Below, in pieces: positions 1 to 11,500 of a stretch of 22,888 bases of DNA. This DNA comes from Chromera velia (Eukaryota > Sar > Chromeraceae), in assembly GCA_018398765.1 (NCBI GenBank), contig JAHBMJ010000966.1, positions 15,001 through 37,888 of the forward strand, written 5' to 3'. Each line of letters opens with the position of its first letter. Positions within the stretch are counted from its first letter, which is position 1. The translations under genes and the position numbers were made by a program. The notes under the pieces are model-generated. The model was not told the origin of the DNA, did no database searches, and saw only the letters and a program-made list of their open reading frames with translations.

Positions 1-907
1 TTTCGAATTTTCTGTTTCGCGACCCCGAAATCTCCCATCTGTGCGTTTTGCACCTCCTTTTCTTGTCTTTTTTCAATTTGCCTCCAACCATCACCTGTAC
101 CTGTACCTGTACCTTCTTGAACAAATTTTGTCAGCAAGTACAGGAAAACGACAAACAAAATCGCAGGCAAAAAAATGAGTGACATAAATGTAGAACTAAA
201 CAACGAACGAAACAAAAGACTGAATTTTAAGGAAAGAACATGTCTGCACGCATCTTTCTTCATCTGTCCGCCATCTGGCGAGGGGAACGTCTCTTTATTT
301 CCTCTTGGCTTGTGAATCAAAACTATAAGAGAAGAAAGTTACGGAAAGTTAGAGACTGTCGATTCTCTCTCTCTTTTGTGAAGGGGAGAGAGGCACAACA
401 CGTGCCGTGCAGAGCAGTGCAATGACCATCATACAGCAAATACGAAGTACAGGATCATCTTGCATCAACCGAATGCAAAGAACTCACATGTGGCATATAC
501 GATGTGAGAGTCGCGAGGGCCACGTGCCCTGAGTGGAAGAACGTTGATCTTTCTTGTTGTTTTTTTGTCACGAAGGTCTACTGCCGTTTTGTGTTCTTTC
601 TGACTGAAATTCGAAGGCCCGTGCGGCCAAGAGAGAAGATTTTTATCTTCATTCGTGAAAGGGAAGGACGACATCGTTAGCTTCATCGTCTCCCTCGGCG
701 GTCAGAGGGGGAACGGAGACACCGGTATCCTGCAGAGGAGACACTGTCAGAGGAGAGGAGTCGGGCAGCGTGAGTACAGCACTCATAGTGCTGCTTCGTC
801 GTCTTCTAGGTGACGATGACCCAGAAGAACCGCAGGTCGACGAGCTCAGAGCGGAATGAAGCAAACCTTTAATGCTCTGCGCCTTCGAAATAGCCCGCTC
901 GAGCTCC
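1..907. other. Noncoding flank downstream of the kinase-like gene
   Basis: No convincing gene is visible. A short (ACCTGT)n run lies near 92-116. A minus-strand frame is open over 649-990. It is Ser/Arg-rich and could be an alternative C-terminal tail of the kinase gene if the last exon is entered in a different phase. The phase-consistent splice model instead stops at 908. The rest is probably 3' UTR and intergenic DNA. Confidence 0.4.
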
Positions 908-2832
908 TTACACCGACATGAGCTCATCGAGAGTCTGTGAGGGAGGCGTATCCGTCTGCCCGAGGACGAATGGCATCTCTTTTTCTGCACAAATCAGAGA
1001 GAAGAGAGCATAACGAAAGAACACAGTGAAACAAAGGATCCAAGACCCTCATGACTGTGGCTGTTGGATGAGAGAAAGGCAAAGAGATGTAAAAAAAAAA
1101 CTTCGATTGTGAGCTTTCTCCTTTCAGGACCAGAGGGTGAAAAGAGATTTGTCAAACAAATAAGTACCTTCTGTTAACGGTGAAAAAAAGGCATGGAAAG
1201 AGCATTGACTGACCGCTGGCGCGAATCACCCCAAGAGCAGTTGCGACCTCTTTTGCAGTCATGTCTGTCATTTTGCTTTTCTCGATCAGCTATCCAACGA
1301 GAGACTGACGGAGTCTCTCAGACAGTTCACGACTTTGGTCTCCACTCTCTCCCCCCATCTGCTCCACGCAGAAGTAGAGGATAGAAGAGAGAGTCACCCC
1401 CAGGGCTCTTACATCAGGGGAAATAGGAGGGTGGGCGCTTTGTACGTACTTCTGTACGTCTTCTTGATCATAGTAGCCTGGCGTACCAAAGGGTTGGTCG
1501 AGAGCCACCCCATACGTCACCACAGACGTCCTTCGCTTTCCCCCCTTCTTCTTCTTTCGCATGACCTTGACGTATCGGCCCGCGAGCCCGAAATCGCCTA
1601 AGGCTTTTTTGAAAATTTTTCCTGGTCCGTAGGGAGTGGACCTCCATTTCACGAGGATGTTTGTGTCCTTGATGTCGCGGTGGACCACGTTGAACTCCTC
1701 ATGGAGGGTGGAGAGAAGCAGAGAGATTCCCTGGATCGTTTCTAGGTACATGTTGAGCAGGGCACCACATCTCGGTGCCTGGTTGATGATTCCCGCTCCA
1801 TCCTCCTTCTGCATCAAAGGGAGAATACCTGAGGGGGAGTGGGTTGAGGGGCATGCAGTGTCAAAAAGACGACGATCGAGAAGATCGCCGTCAAACAGAA
1901 CAGAGAGCTGTCCAACCAAAATAACGGCACCTTCCTCGTCCGTTTCGAAAGAAACCCCTAGAGCACTGCAGGTGGCAGGCTTGACAGGTTTCCCCCCCAT
2001 CAGACGCAGAAGATCGTTGTGATCACTCGCTACCTCTGCCCTGCACTTCTGACAGCCTGTCGGACAAAATACCCCGTCGACAGCTTCACGTCTAGCTGTC
2101 TGGCGGCAAATGTTTCGTCCTCGGGGGTTTCGTACTCCTCTTGTTTCTTCAATAAGTCTACAAGAAGGTCGTACTTCGCCCCCCGTTTGATAACACTTCG
2201 TGCTCTTTTGAACACGAAGTGGGCCGACCCAAAGTCCTCTTCCTCTTCTCTTGTGTTCACTTCCCCGTCTTGTCCCCCCTGAAGGAACCACGTGTCTTCA
2301 TGGAGGCAAGCTTCCTCCCTTGACGCTCCCTTTGCCATCAGGAATGTCTGGATGTCCTTCCTGACTTTCTCTCTCATCATCTGCCTCTCGGGATCTCCTC
2401 GTGGGTGGGTAAAGGGATACTGCACGATGACCTTCTGGCCATCGTGCGGGCAGAGGCCTTCTTTCTCTACTGCCGCGTCCAACACATCGTTCACAGAGTG
2501 CTGGCAGTGCTGGTGCCACCAACGGCTTCCACCCGTGGTTCCACGTGAGGCAGACATGGGTTGCATGCTAGGTTGCATGTACGCGTTGCTCGAGACGTCC
2601 GCACGCAAACAGGGGGACTCTGCTGAGAGCTGGCTTAATTCTCACGAGAATCTGGTGTCCATCGACACGCAAGTACACACACGTGACTTGTGAAAGACAA
2701 TGCCAGCAACTCACAAAGTATCTTTCCAGCGATATTCCGGTACAGCTGACTCTTGTGATTCACGAAAGTTGTGAATGCATCATGAAGGTCAGTCAAAACA
2801 TTTGACTTGCATGCATGCACGCGCGCATGCAT
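908..2832 (-). CDS. Protein kinase-like protein (Ser/Thr-type catalytic motifs), 5 exons
   Basis: This is a minus-strand gene. Proposed exons are 2832-2715, 2622-2073, 2040-1310, 1264-1214 and 984-908, all phase-consistent, giving about 508 residues. Exon 3 carries the kinase C-lobe: the catalytic loop VVHRDIKDTNILVKW (H-R-D, K and N all present), the magnesium loop GDFGLAG, a basic insert KKKKGGKRR in the activation segment, then GTPGYYDQE in place of the APE motif, and an SPDVRALGVTL helix-F segment. The N-lobe is divergent: I see no clear glycine loop, and the ATP-binding lysine is uncertain (perhaps in AARQLDVKLS). The ATG at 2832 follows an in-frame stop. Proposed introns are very short (92, 32 and 45 nt, then 229 nt). 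The frame change near 2041-2072 could instead be a frameshift or assembly error. A purely in-frame stretch at about 1834-1875, ending ...CCCCTCAG, may be a further 42-nt intron. Family membership is secure; subfamily and substrate are unknown. Confidence 0.65.
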
Positions 2833-3415
2833 GCATGGGGGGGTTCAATGCATGCGCATGCATGCATGGCCGATCGACTCGAGGGCGCGCGGGACTCAAA
2901 CGGCACGTTTCATGCACTGTTTGCCAGATTACGTGACGCGGGTTCCACTCAGATATTTCCAGTTTGCCGGACTGGCTCCATCCATCACATTGCATCACAT
3001 AAATGCTCGGCTCAACTGCTTCAGATCGAATTTGCAGCGGACTCTGTTTCATGGTCGCCATGCTAACTTGTCTGCCCCTCTCGAAGGCTGGTTGATTCTC
3101 ACGACCCTTCTTGTTCGATCTGCGGCTGTCTCCCCGTCTCCCCGTCTCCTCGGCTAGACGGTTCTCTTTCTTTTGTTCTCGCATCGGGGATCACTCGCCT
3201 TGTGTGTTGAATCTTTCTGTCTGCCCTCTTTTCTTGGATGAATCGAAGGCATCGCTCTGCCATTGACCTCTTTTGACCCGCTCCTCTCAACTAACGGAGA
3301 AAAGCTGTAAGACGTGTGTGACTGCGTATCTCTCCCAGTCTTGCACGATCAGCCAGTTGGACCCTCAGGAGAGAGAGACGCGCAAAGCTCAGGCAGGTCT
3401 CACTTTCTTTGACAG
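2833..3415. promoter_or_regulatory. Shared intergenic region between divergent kinase and JmjC genes, with GCATGC cluster
   Basis: About 580 bases separate the proposed kinase start (2832, -) and the JmjC start (3416, +). About seven GCATGC sites, arranged as overlapping TGCATGCA, occur in 2811-2868, at the 5' end of the kinase gene and running into its first codons. TGCATGCA is a known binding motif of apicomplexan ApiAP2 factors, so a regulatory role is plausible but inferred. The minus-strand open stretches across 2789-3184 show no recognisable domain. An untranslated first exon for either gene cannot be excluded. Confidence 0.4.
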
Positions 3416-3958
3416 ATGACGAAAAAGACGCAGAAGCAGAAGGAGAATCAACAAGGGGAGCAGCGAGGCGGTGGGGGAAAGAAGAAGAAGAAGAAGACCC
3501 CCCCAGCACAGAAAGAAGAAGGCGCTTACTGCACTGTCTGGAAACTTCAGGACAATGCCAAGGAAGACAGGTCTGTCGATTTGTACCTTGGACTGTGTAT
3601 AGGGGACGGAATCCATGTGTGGAAGCAAACAGGTGCCCCCAACACACGAACATTTGTACGCCCGGTCAGTGCACACTCAACCAGACGGCAGCACCATGCG
3701 TCAGTGCTAGCGTCGGTGTGCCTCAATACGCTTCCCGGGCTTATCACGGCAGGCATCCATGCAAGTGAAGGGAGTGAACACTTTCGTCCAGGCTGATACA
3801 AACCCATTGATATGGAACACGCGACCCTCTGCGCGCCCGTTTCCTAACAGATTTTTTTATTTTTAAAAAAGACAATGAATCTTACGCTTACCCCTCCGTC
3901 AACTTGAAAATGTGGTTGCTGCCTTTCTTCGGTGTGTAGCGTACTCATGTGTGTGCGC

Positions 3959-4018
<60 letters not shown>

Positions 4019-4289
4019 CTGTGTGCCTGTGTGCGTAACTGTTTGAGTTTTCGTTTACGTTTCTGGTTTCTTTGTGGTCTGATTTGTGTTGTTGTGCATG
4101 CAGTCACGTGCTCTTCCCCCTTCCCAACCGTCTTCTCGAAAGCTTCCTTCATCCTGTCTCGATGGGCGAGGTAAGAGCGGTGTTTCTTTCTCTTTCTGAT
4201 TTTCCCCGGCAGTCTAATCAGTGTTGGGCTTTTGAATTTCGGCACATGACTTTCTAGTCAGTTCGCTCTCCTCTTTCTCTCTCTCTTTC

Positions 4290-4342
<53 letters not shown>

Positions 4343-5196
4343 CTTGCTTCTCCTTTCTCCTGGCTTCCACATGCATACTCGACTTCTGCGGGCACTCTCT
4401 CTCCCCGACATCTCATCCCTTTCTTTATGCATGCAGTTTCTCTCTCAGTTTTGGAAAACGAAAGCTGTGTCTGTTCTGGGAGGGGGGGTCAGGAGGGTGG
4501 AACCCATCGCCGTCAGTCAGTCGCTTGGGTGTGTGGTTTCTTGGTTGCTGCCTGTCTTTTTATGCCTTTGAGTGGATTTATGCTGAAGAAATAAATGCAG
4601 ACAGAGAGGCCAGGCAGGCTGCGCTTGCCCACCTGTCCTTGGGCGCCCTTCGAATTCTTTTCTGCTCTTTTTCGTCTCTTCCCCTCTCCTCTCGGCAGCA
4701 TTTTTGTTGGTTCTTTTTTTCGTCGTGTACTTGACCTGATTGCTCGATGGCCCTTGCGGTCTTGCCTTAATTTGAATTTTCTTGTTTGAAAGCTCACTGC
4801 TGCTTCAGTGTCCTTGTAGGAGTGCTTGATTGTTTGTGTTGAATCACGGCCTTCTTCTTATTTGACACAGTGCAGCAATGCCCAAATAATTCGTCTTTTT
4901 CCTTTCTGCTAGCAGCAACTCCCTTTTTATTCATATCACGTTCTTTCCTGCCTGCCTGCATGCATGCGAGCAGGACTTGCTGTTTGGAGGCAACCTGAAG
5001 AAGCTCCTCGAAAACTCACCTTCACAGTCAGCCATTCAAGGAGGGGACAGAGGGAACATGAAGAGGAGAGAAAGGAAACACGCGCGCTTGTATGCATGAT
5101 CTGACTGCTCCTGCATGTGTTTGTAGAAAGAGGTTCAGATGAGTGATCGGTCGGTCTATCTTTCAGGGCTGGCAGGGGAGGGGGCTCAAGAAAAAA

Positions 5197-5236
<40 letters not shown>

Positions 5237-7326
5237 TAAGATTGAAACATACAAAGTAGACAAATAAATAAAGAAAGAAACAGGGTCAATTATTTGAGTT
5301 CCAGCAATACAGACGAAACAAACAACAATCTCTGTTCCTCCGTGTTGGCAACACGATTGTGGGAAACGGAAGAAAGGAAGGCCAAAAATGCAGGCGAAAA
5401 GAAGGACACGGGGGACACGAAGACAAAAGGGACGAAAGCCTTAAAAACCTTTCTTTCGCCTCTTTTTTTCTTTTTCCCCTTTTCCCGAACATGAAAACTA
5501 GACACAAGTCTGGTCACCTTGGTTGCGTGATGGATGCAACGATGATGCATGCATGCAGGGCGATTCACGTATGGATGAAACCGCTTTCTCGTCAGCACCC
5601 GAAGGACGACAAACAGAAAGAAGAGACAAAAGCGGACAACCACGTCTCTCCCTCCTCCTCCTCCACAGGGTGCAACGCCCTTGTGAATCCCGAAAACGAT
5701 CACAAGACGAAAGACTCCGAGACAAGGATTGAGAGTTTTCAGGCTGACGACAACCAAGCCCTTCTGTGCCACCGCGCAGGTAAAGAAAGACATTCTTCAT
5801 TCTTTTTTGTACTTGAATCCAGACACCATCACCTTTTTTTTTTTCGATGCGGTTTTGTTTTCCGAAGTTCGTCCTTCAGTTTTACCACTGAAAAACCTGA
5901 ACTGTGGTCGTTTTGTCTTGTTGCTCCGCACTTTGCTCTAGCTGTTTGACCCACCCACCCACCCGCATGACCTGCTCGTGTCGACGGAGCAGAGGGCAGT
6001 TTGCGCATTTCTTTTCTGTCATGTCTACGTCTCTTCGTTTCTCGCTCACTTTGTGTGAAGTCTGTTCCTCTTGCACGCCCCCCCGAAAAGATGAATCTGC
6101 CTAGCTGCAGGCGCTTCCCTCTACTTCCGAGCTCCCGAAACTCTCCATGACCTCCTCATACCCTCATTTGCCTCTAGACTCTTCACGCCACCAGCTTGCC
6201 GTTTCGCAGGTAGGAAGGCCGGCACAGGGGACTTTTTTTTTCGATTGAAAATAAAGCTTTTGCAGGTAGGCCAGCACAGCGGAAACTGCCGTGGATTGCC
6301 TTCAGCACATTTAATTTATTCTTGCACTGAACCAACTGGAGAGAGGAGAATTGTGATTTGTGTGTGCCCTCGTTGCGTTGCCTCCCCAGGGTGCCTTCTC
6401 TTCTCTATCACTGTGCCCTGTTATGCTTCGTTCCTTCGTTTGTTGGTTCATGGACGCGTGAGTGTATGAGAGAGAGGGGGGGGAGAGGGGGAGAGACAGA
6501 GAGTCTGCGCGTGTGTGCATAAATGTGCGCAAATAAACAAATGTCTGTCCCTGCTTTATTAATATGGTGGTCCCTGCTTAATTGTTTGCTCTCCTTTCTG
6601 TTCCCTGTTCCCCCCCCCGTTGCCAACCCGTTTCCTTTCCTTTCCCATATGGGCAGACGGACAAAGAAGAGGCGAAATGGAGACATTCGTCTCCCGGGAG
6701 GGTCACGTGACAGGCTGGCATTTCGACTTCATGGAGAACTTCACCGTGCAGGTAAGCAGGCAGGCAGGCAGGCAGGCATGTCGGCATATATATACTCTTT
6801 GGACGGATGGGTGTGTGCATGCTCCCGTCCGTCCGTCTGTGTTCACACGTACGTGTGTGTGTGTGAGAGAGGGAGAGAGAGAGTTTTGATGTGTGCGTGC
6901 ATCAGTGTCCAACCATGCATGCGTATTATTGGATAGTTGCAGTGTTGGGAGGGTGGGTGGAAATGATCAGATTGTTGCGCCATGTGTGGGAGTCGGAGTC
7001 CCCCAATTTGCCTGTGTGCGCAATTGTTAGACTAGCATTGCTGTGTGTGTGGGGGGGAGACAGAGCGAGGAAGTGCTTCGTGGACTTCGGCGCTTTTCTT
7101 TCTGGCGGCTCACTTCCTTGCTTGCTGCTTGCCTGCTTTGCAAGACTGACGAAAGAAAAAAGTTTGTGGATGTGGTATTTGTTTGGTTTTTCTGTTGCCT
7201 TCCAGCACTGTCCTTGTGGGTGTCGGGCCTGTTCTCTGCTTCTGTGTTTTTGCATCAGTGTGAGCAAAGAAAACCGTAGAGTCAGAACTTGCACTCTGTC
7301 TCCCCTCCTACACACATGAATCTGCG

Positions 7327-7357
<31 letters not shown>

Positions 7358-7400
7358 GATAGATAGATAGATAGATAGATATGTGTGCTTGTGTGTGTGT

Positions 7401-7435
<35 letters not shown>

Positions 7436-8476
7436 TGGGTGTGGGTGTGTGTGTGCGTTTGTGTGTGTGTGCGTTTGTGTGTGAAAAAGTGTCGACACAT
7501 CGACCGGAAGACTCTAGGGGAAGAGAAACAATCCAACCATGTAGCCTGTGCACGCAAACACATTTTCTGTTTTGTTTTCTGTAAGTGATTGATCGATGAG
7601 ATGACACAGGTGAGCGGCACGAAACGTTGGCGCCTTGGGGGACCTTGGTCAACGTCTCCGTCGTCCTCTGTTTCTTCTTCTTCTTTCACAACTATTGGGG
7701 GGGGGCTGAAAGACATGAGAGTTCGAAACCCACTGCGAGGGGCAACTCCTCATTATGCGACCCTGGACGTGAGGGAACAACAGGTCAGGTCTTGGTTTTG
7801 TCTATTAGACTCTTTGCTCCGTTTTTCTGCTCCTCCTTAGCAGCTGCTTTCCTTCTTTTCATTCTTTGTTCGTTACCTGATGGGATGCATTGATTGATCG
7901 ATTGACTGGTGGATGGATGGATCCATTGATTGATTGATTCATTTATTCATTGAAACAATCCTTCAGTTATCAATTCATCACAAACATTTTTTTCCTCCTT
8001 TCATCTCTCGTCTCACTCACCTGTTTTTCTTTCGTACATTTTCAGCGCGTTTTGTGTTCGCCCCCCCCCTTCTTCCTTCCTTTCCCCAACGCTTTCCTTC
8101 CACCATCTTTCTTTGGGGGCGTTCCTCTCTATCCTTCTTGATCTGCTCTCTCACAGACGTCCTTCCTTCCTTCCTTCCTTTGTCATCCATTTCCTTCTTT
8201 TCTCCCTCTTCCCCGACCGCCGTTTCTCTTTGTGTCCCTTTCTCTCCTCCTGCAGACAAAAGTGAACAGGGACGCCAGCCCTCTCTTCGAATTCGACCCC
8301 ACGCATTCCTCCCAATCATTCGACGACCACGCACAGGTTGTCGATCTGGGTCCGGGAGACGTCCTCTACTTCCCTGCAGGTTGGCATGCAGGCAGACAGG
8401 CAGGCAGGCAGGAACGGAGACAATGAGGGAGGAACATCGGTGTTATTGGAAACCTCCATTCCCTTCTTTTCACCGA

Positions 8477-8532
<56 letters not shown>

Positions 8533-8534
8533 TC

Positions 8535-8565
<31 letters not shown>

Positions 8566-11500
8566 AATGAGCTAACATACAAACTTGTGCCCGCACATTC
8601 ACACACTCCCAGGATAGGATTGATGTTCCCGGTGACCCCGCGGTCCGCTGCCTAAAGTAGAATATACACCAGAGAGAGAAAAGGTGGAAGAAATCCACTA
8701 ACAGCAGGCTGTGTCGCCTAGTCGCTGGTCTTCCTTCCTTCCTTCCTTGCGAGCCTCTTCCGTCCTTCTGTCCGCCTTGTCTTGTGCGTTTGGGTGGGCA
8801 GATCCCCCCTTCTGTGTGTATGTATGTGTGCATGTGTGTACATGCATGCAGGTATGTGGCACAAGGTGGAGGCCCTCTCTGACTCTCTGAGCATCAACAT
8901 CTCTCTGGTCGGGGGCTCCTGGGCGGAGTTTTGGGGAGACGCCTTGAGACAGAGACTGCAACAGAGCGAGACTTTGCGGTGGGCCTTCCGAATCTCATAC
9001 TGCATTGTACGCGCACGAACACAGTGATCAATGTACGGATCGATCTTTCATGCGTCCATATTCTCTTTGCGTGCATTGCGGACCGAAACTCATGATGGAG
9101 TCTTGCCCTCCATTCTTGTGTCTTTTTCGTTTTTTGAGTACGTGTGTCTCCTGCCTGTCTCATGCCCTTTTGCTTCCATCTTCGGTCATTCTTTGATTTT
9201 TATCTCGTTTGGGGTTCTTCTTCTTTTTCGCTTTTGGTCGCACCTCTTTGGTGCAACCACGCTCGACCTATGCCCGCTTCTCTCTGGAACGCAGGTCTTC
9301 AATGGACATCCCAGCAGGACCCCCGGCAACGTTTGCAGAAGTTCAGAAGAAAAAAGCGAAGGGAGAGAGCACAAGCTTCTCTTCTTCCTCTTCTTCTTCG
9401 TCGTTTGAGAGGCCTTCCCGCAAAGGCCAGCAACGAGAGTGCCCGGGCCGACACCCGTCCTCCTCCTCCAAGTTCGTGGAGGTCGCAGAGAGGGCTCTGG
9501 AGGAAATGAAGCGGAAGGTCAGTCAGTCAGTCCCTGCGTCTGTCCTTTTGGGCAATCCTGTATCAATCTGATTGTCTCAACAAGAAAAGAAAATCAAAAC
9601 AGGAAGGAAAATGAGTGGATTCTGTAAGCATGCTAGTGAAAGTGGAGCCGTGCAGCAAAAGCGAAGATCTTTGCTGGTCAGGAGACTGGCCTCCTGGGTG
9701 CAAAGCAAAGAAGGAAATTACATAACAGGTGCATGCATGCATGGTGTACGTTCATGTCTATGTGCCTTGATTTCTCTACTCCTTGATCCTATGCTTTTGT
9801 CCCTTTTGACTTGTTTCCTTTTCTCCCAATATTTTGAACAACAGTCTGCAAAGCACAAAATCGCATGTCCAGATAATCTCCTAGTGACGACAAAAGATTT
9901 TCTTGTAAACCATGACCCCCTCACCATGTCACTTGCCTGCCTCACCTCACCACCTGTGTCTCTCTGATGTGTTATGCGATACGTTGCAGGACAAAAGTGT
10001 ATGCCCAAGATGCAAACAGAAATCAGTCCTCTGCAATGCAATCATTAGGGCTTCTCATCTACCAAAACGATGTTCATTCACTTCCCCCCTACGTGACACC
10101 TCTTTTTTCCCCTGCGGCTTAATTCAATTGTTTGAATTTGCTTACAGGTCATGTCCCTCCACGTTCGGGATCTGCTCCCTCCCGCCCTCTTCTTTTCGTC
10201 CCCTTCCGTCTCCTCGGCTAGCAAAACGAAGAAAAGGACTCGTCGCATCCGATCGTTGGTCAGGATGAGAGGGCGACGGGGGGCACTTGGGAGGGAGAAA
10301 GGAAGAACGGAAGTTTTAGACACACATGCGGAGAGGGAGGCAGAGGAGGCGCTGCGGCTTGCAGGTGTCCCCTTTGAGACTGATGAGCTGTTGTCTATGC
10401 GTCTGACTTTTGTTGCCGTCTCTTCCATTGCAATGGTTCCCCTGCCCACGCGGCGAGGCGGCACTAAGCATGCGTCGAAAACGACCACACTGCTGGGTGG
10501 TGGGGGGCTGTACAGCGATGAGGAACCGGATCGGGACGCTCCTGGTTGCTTCGCCTCTGATTTCTCCTCGGAGCCTTCTGAATCTTCTTCTGAAGATTCC
10601 TCTCTAGAAGAAGAGGAAGAGGAAGAGGGGGAGGATGAGGAAGGGAGTGAAGGAGGGAAGGGGAGCGAGGAAGGTGACGAGGGAGAAGAAAGAGAGACCG
10701 ACGCCGTGTTGCATCATGAAGGGGAAGAAGAGGAAGAAGAGAAGGAAGGGGAAGAAGATTCAGTCGAGGTGGACGGGAAAGGAAGACAAAGGATTGCAGC
10801 TGCGTCAGGATCAGGTTGGTAGGTGTATCGATCCTCTGCTTGGCTGCATGTGTGCTGTATGTATGTCTATCAGGTTGCGTGACAGAGAAGAAAGGATGAG
10901 TCACGCAATCTGAAGGCATGCATATCTGCGTGTCCTGTTTGTTGTCTGTGAGGTGGTACCGATGAATTCTTGGATCATCATGCATTTCCTTTCTTTCCTT
11001 TCCTTTCCGGATCGAGCCCCCTCCTTTTTTCCCGAGATTCGGACTGTAATTTTTATGTTCATTTGTTCGTTCGACCATGCACTGTTTCATAGCTGCAGGA
11101 GAGGATGTCCTTTTCCCTTCGTTTGTGCTGAACTGGAATTGGGGGAATGAGGACATGGCCTCGTGGCATCGGGTGGAGGTTTTGTGCACGTACGTCAATC
11201 GATCGATTCACTGTGCATGCCTGTGGGAGAAGAGGGTGGGAAGAATGGGGAGGGGGGGGCAGCTGAACACCTCTTCATGTCCCAGTTCTCTTCGTGACGG
11301 TACATCTGAGTGGCGGCAGACACACTGCAACAGAAGCAATTGATTTGCATGTTTTCTTTCTTGCGCATGGAATGTGACTGCAGTGGATGCACGAACCAAC
11401 TTTTCCTTCCTGCAGATCTGAAGACGAGTTCTTTCTCCTGAAGACGGTGGAGGAACTGTGGCAGAAGGAGAGGATGGGAGACAAAGACCAAGAAGGGGGC

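Noticed and set aside
649-990. 113-codon Ser/Arg-rich minus-strand frame as kinase C-terminus
   Set aside because: The upstream exons end in phase 1, which leads into a different frame stopping at 908. Kept only as an alternative.
7381-7588. Possible CRISPR-like or telomeric repeat at the GATA/GT array
   Set aside because: Simple microsatellite with no spacers and no telomere-type unit.
9005-9408. Frame reading [12 protein letters not shown] at JmjC exon 11
   Set aside because: It hits a stop early; the frame [16 protein letters not shown] joins exon 10 via the phase-2 donor CG|GTGGGC and continues in phase into exon 12.
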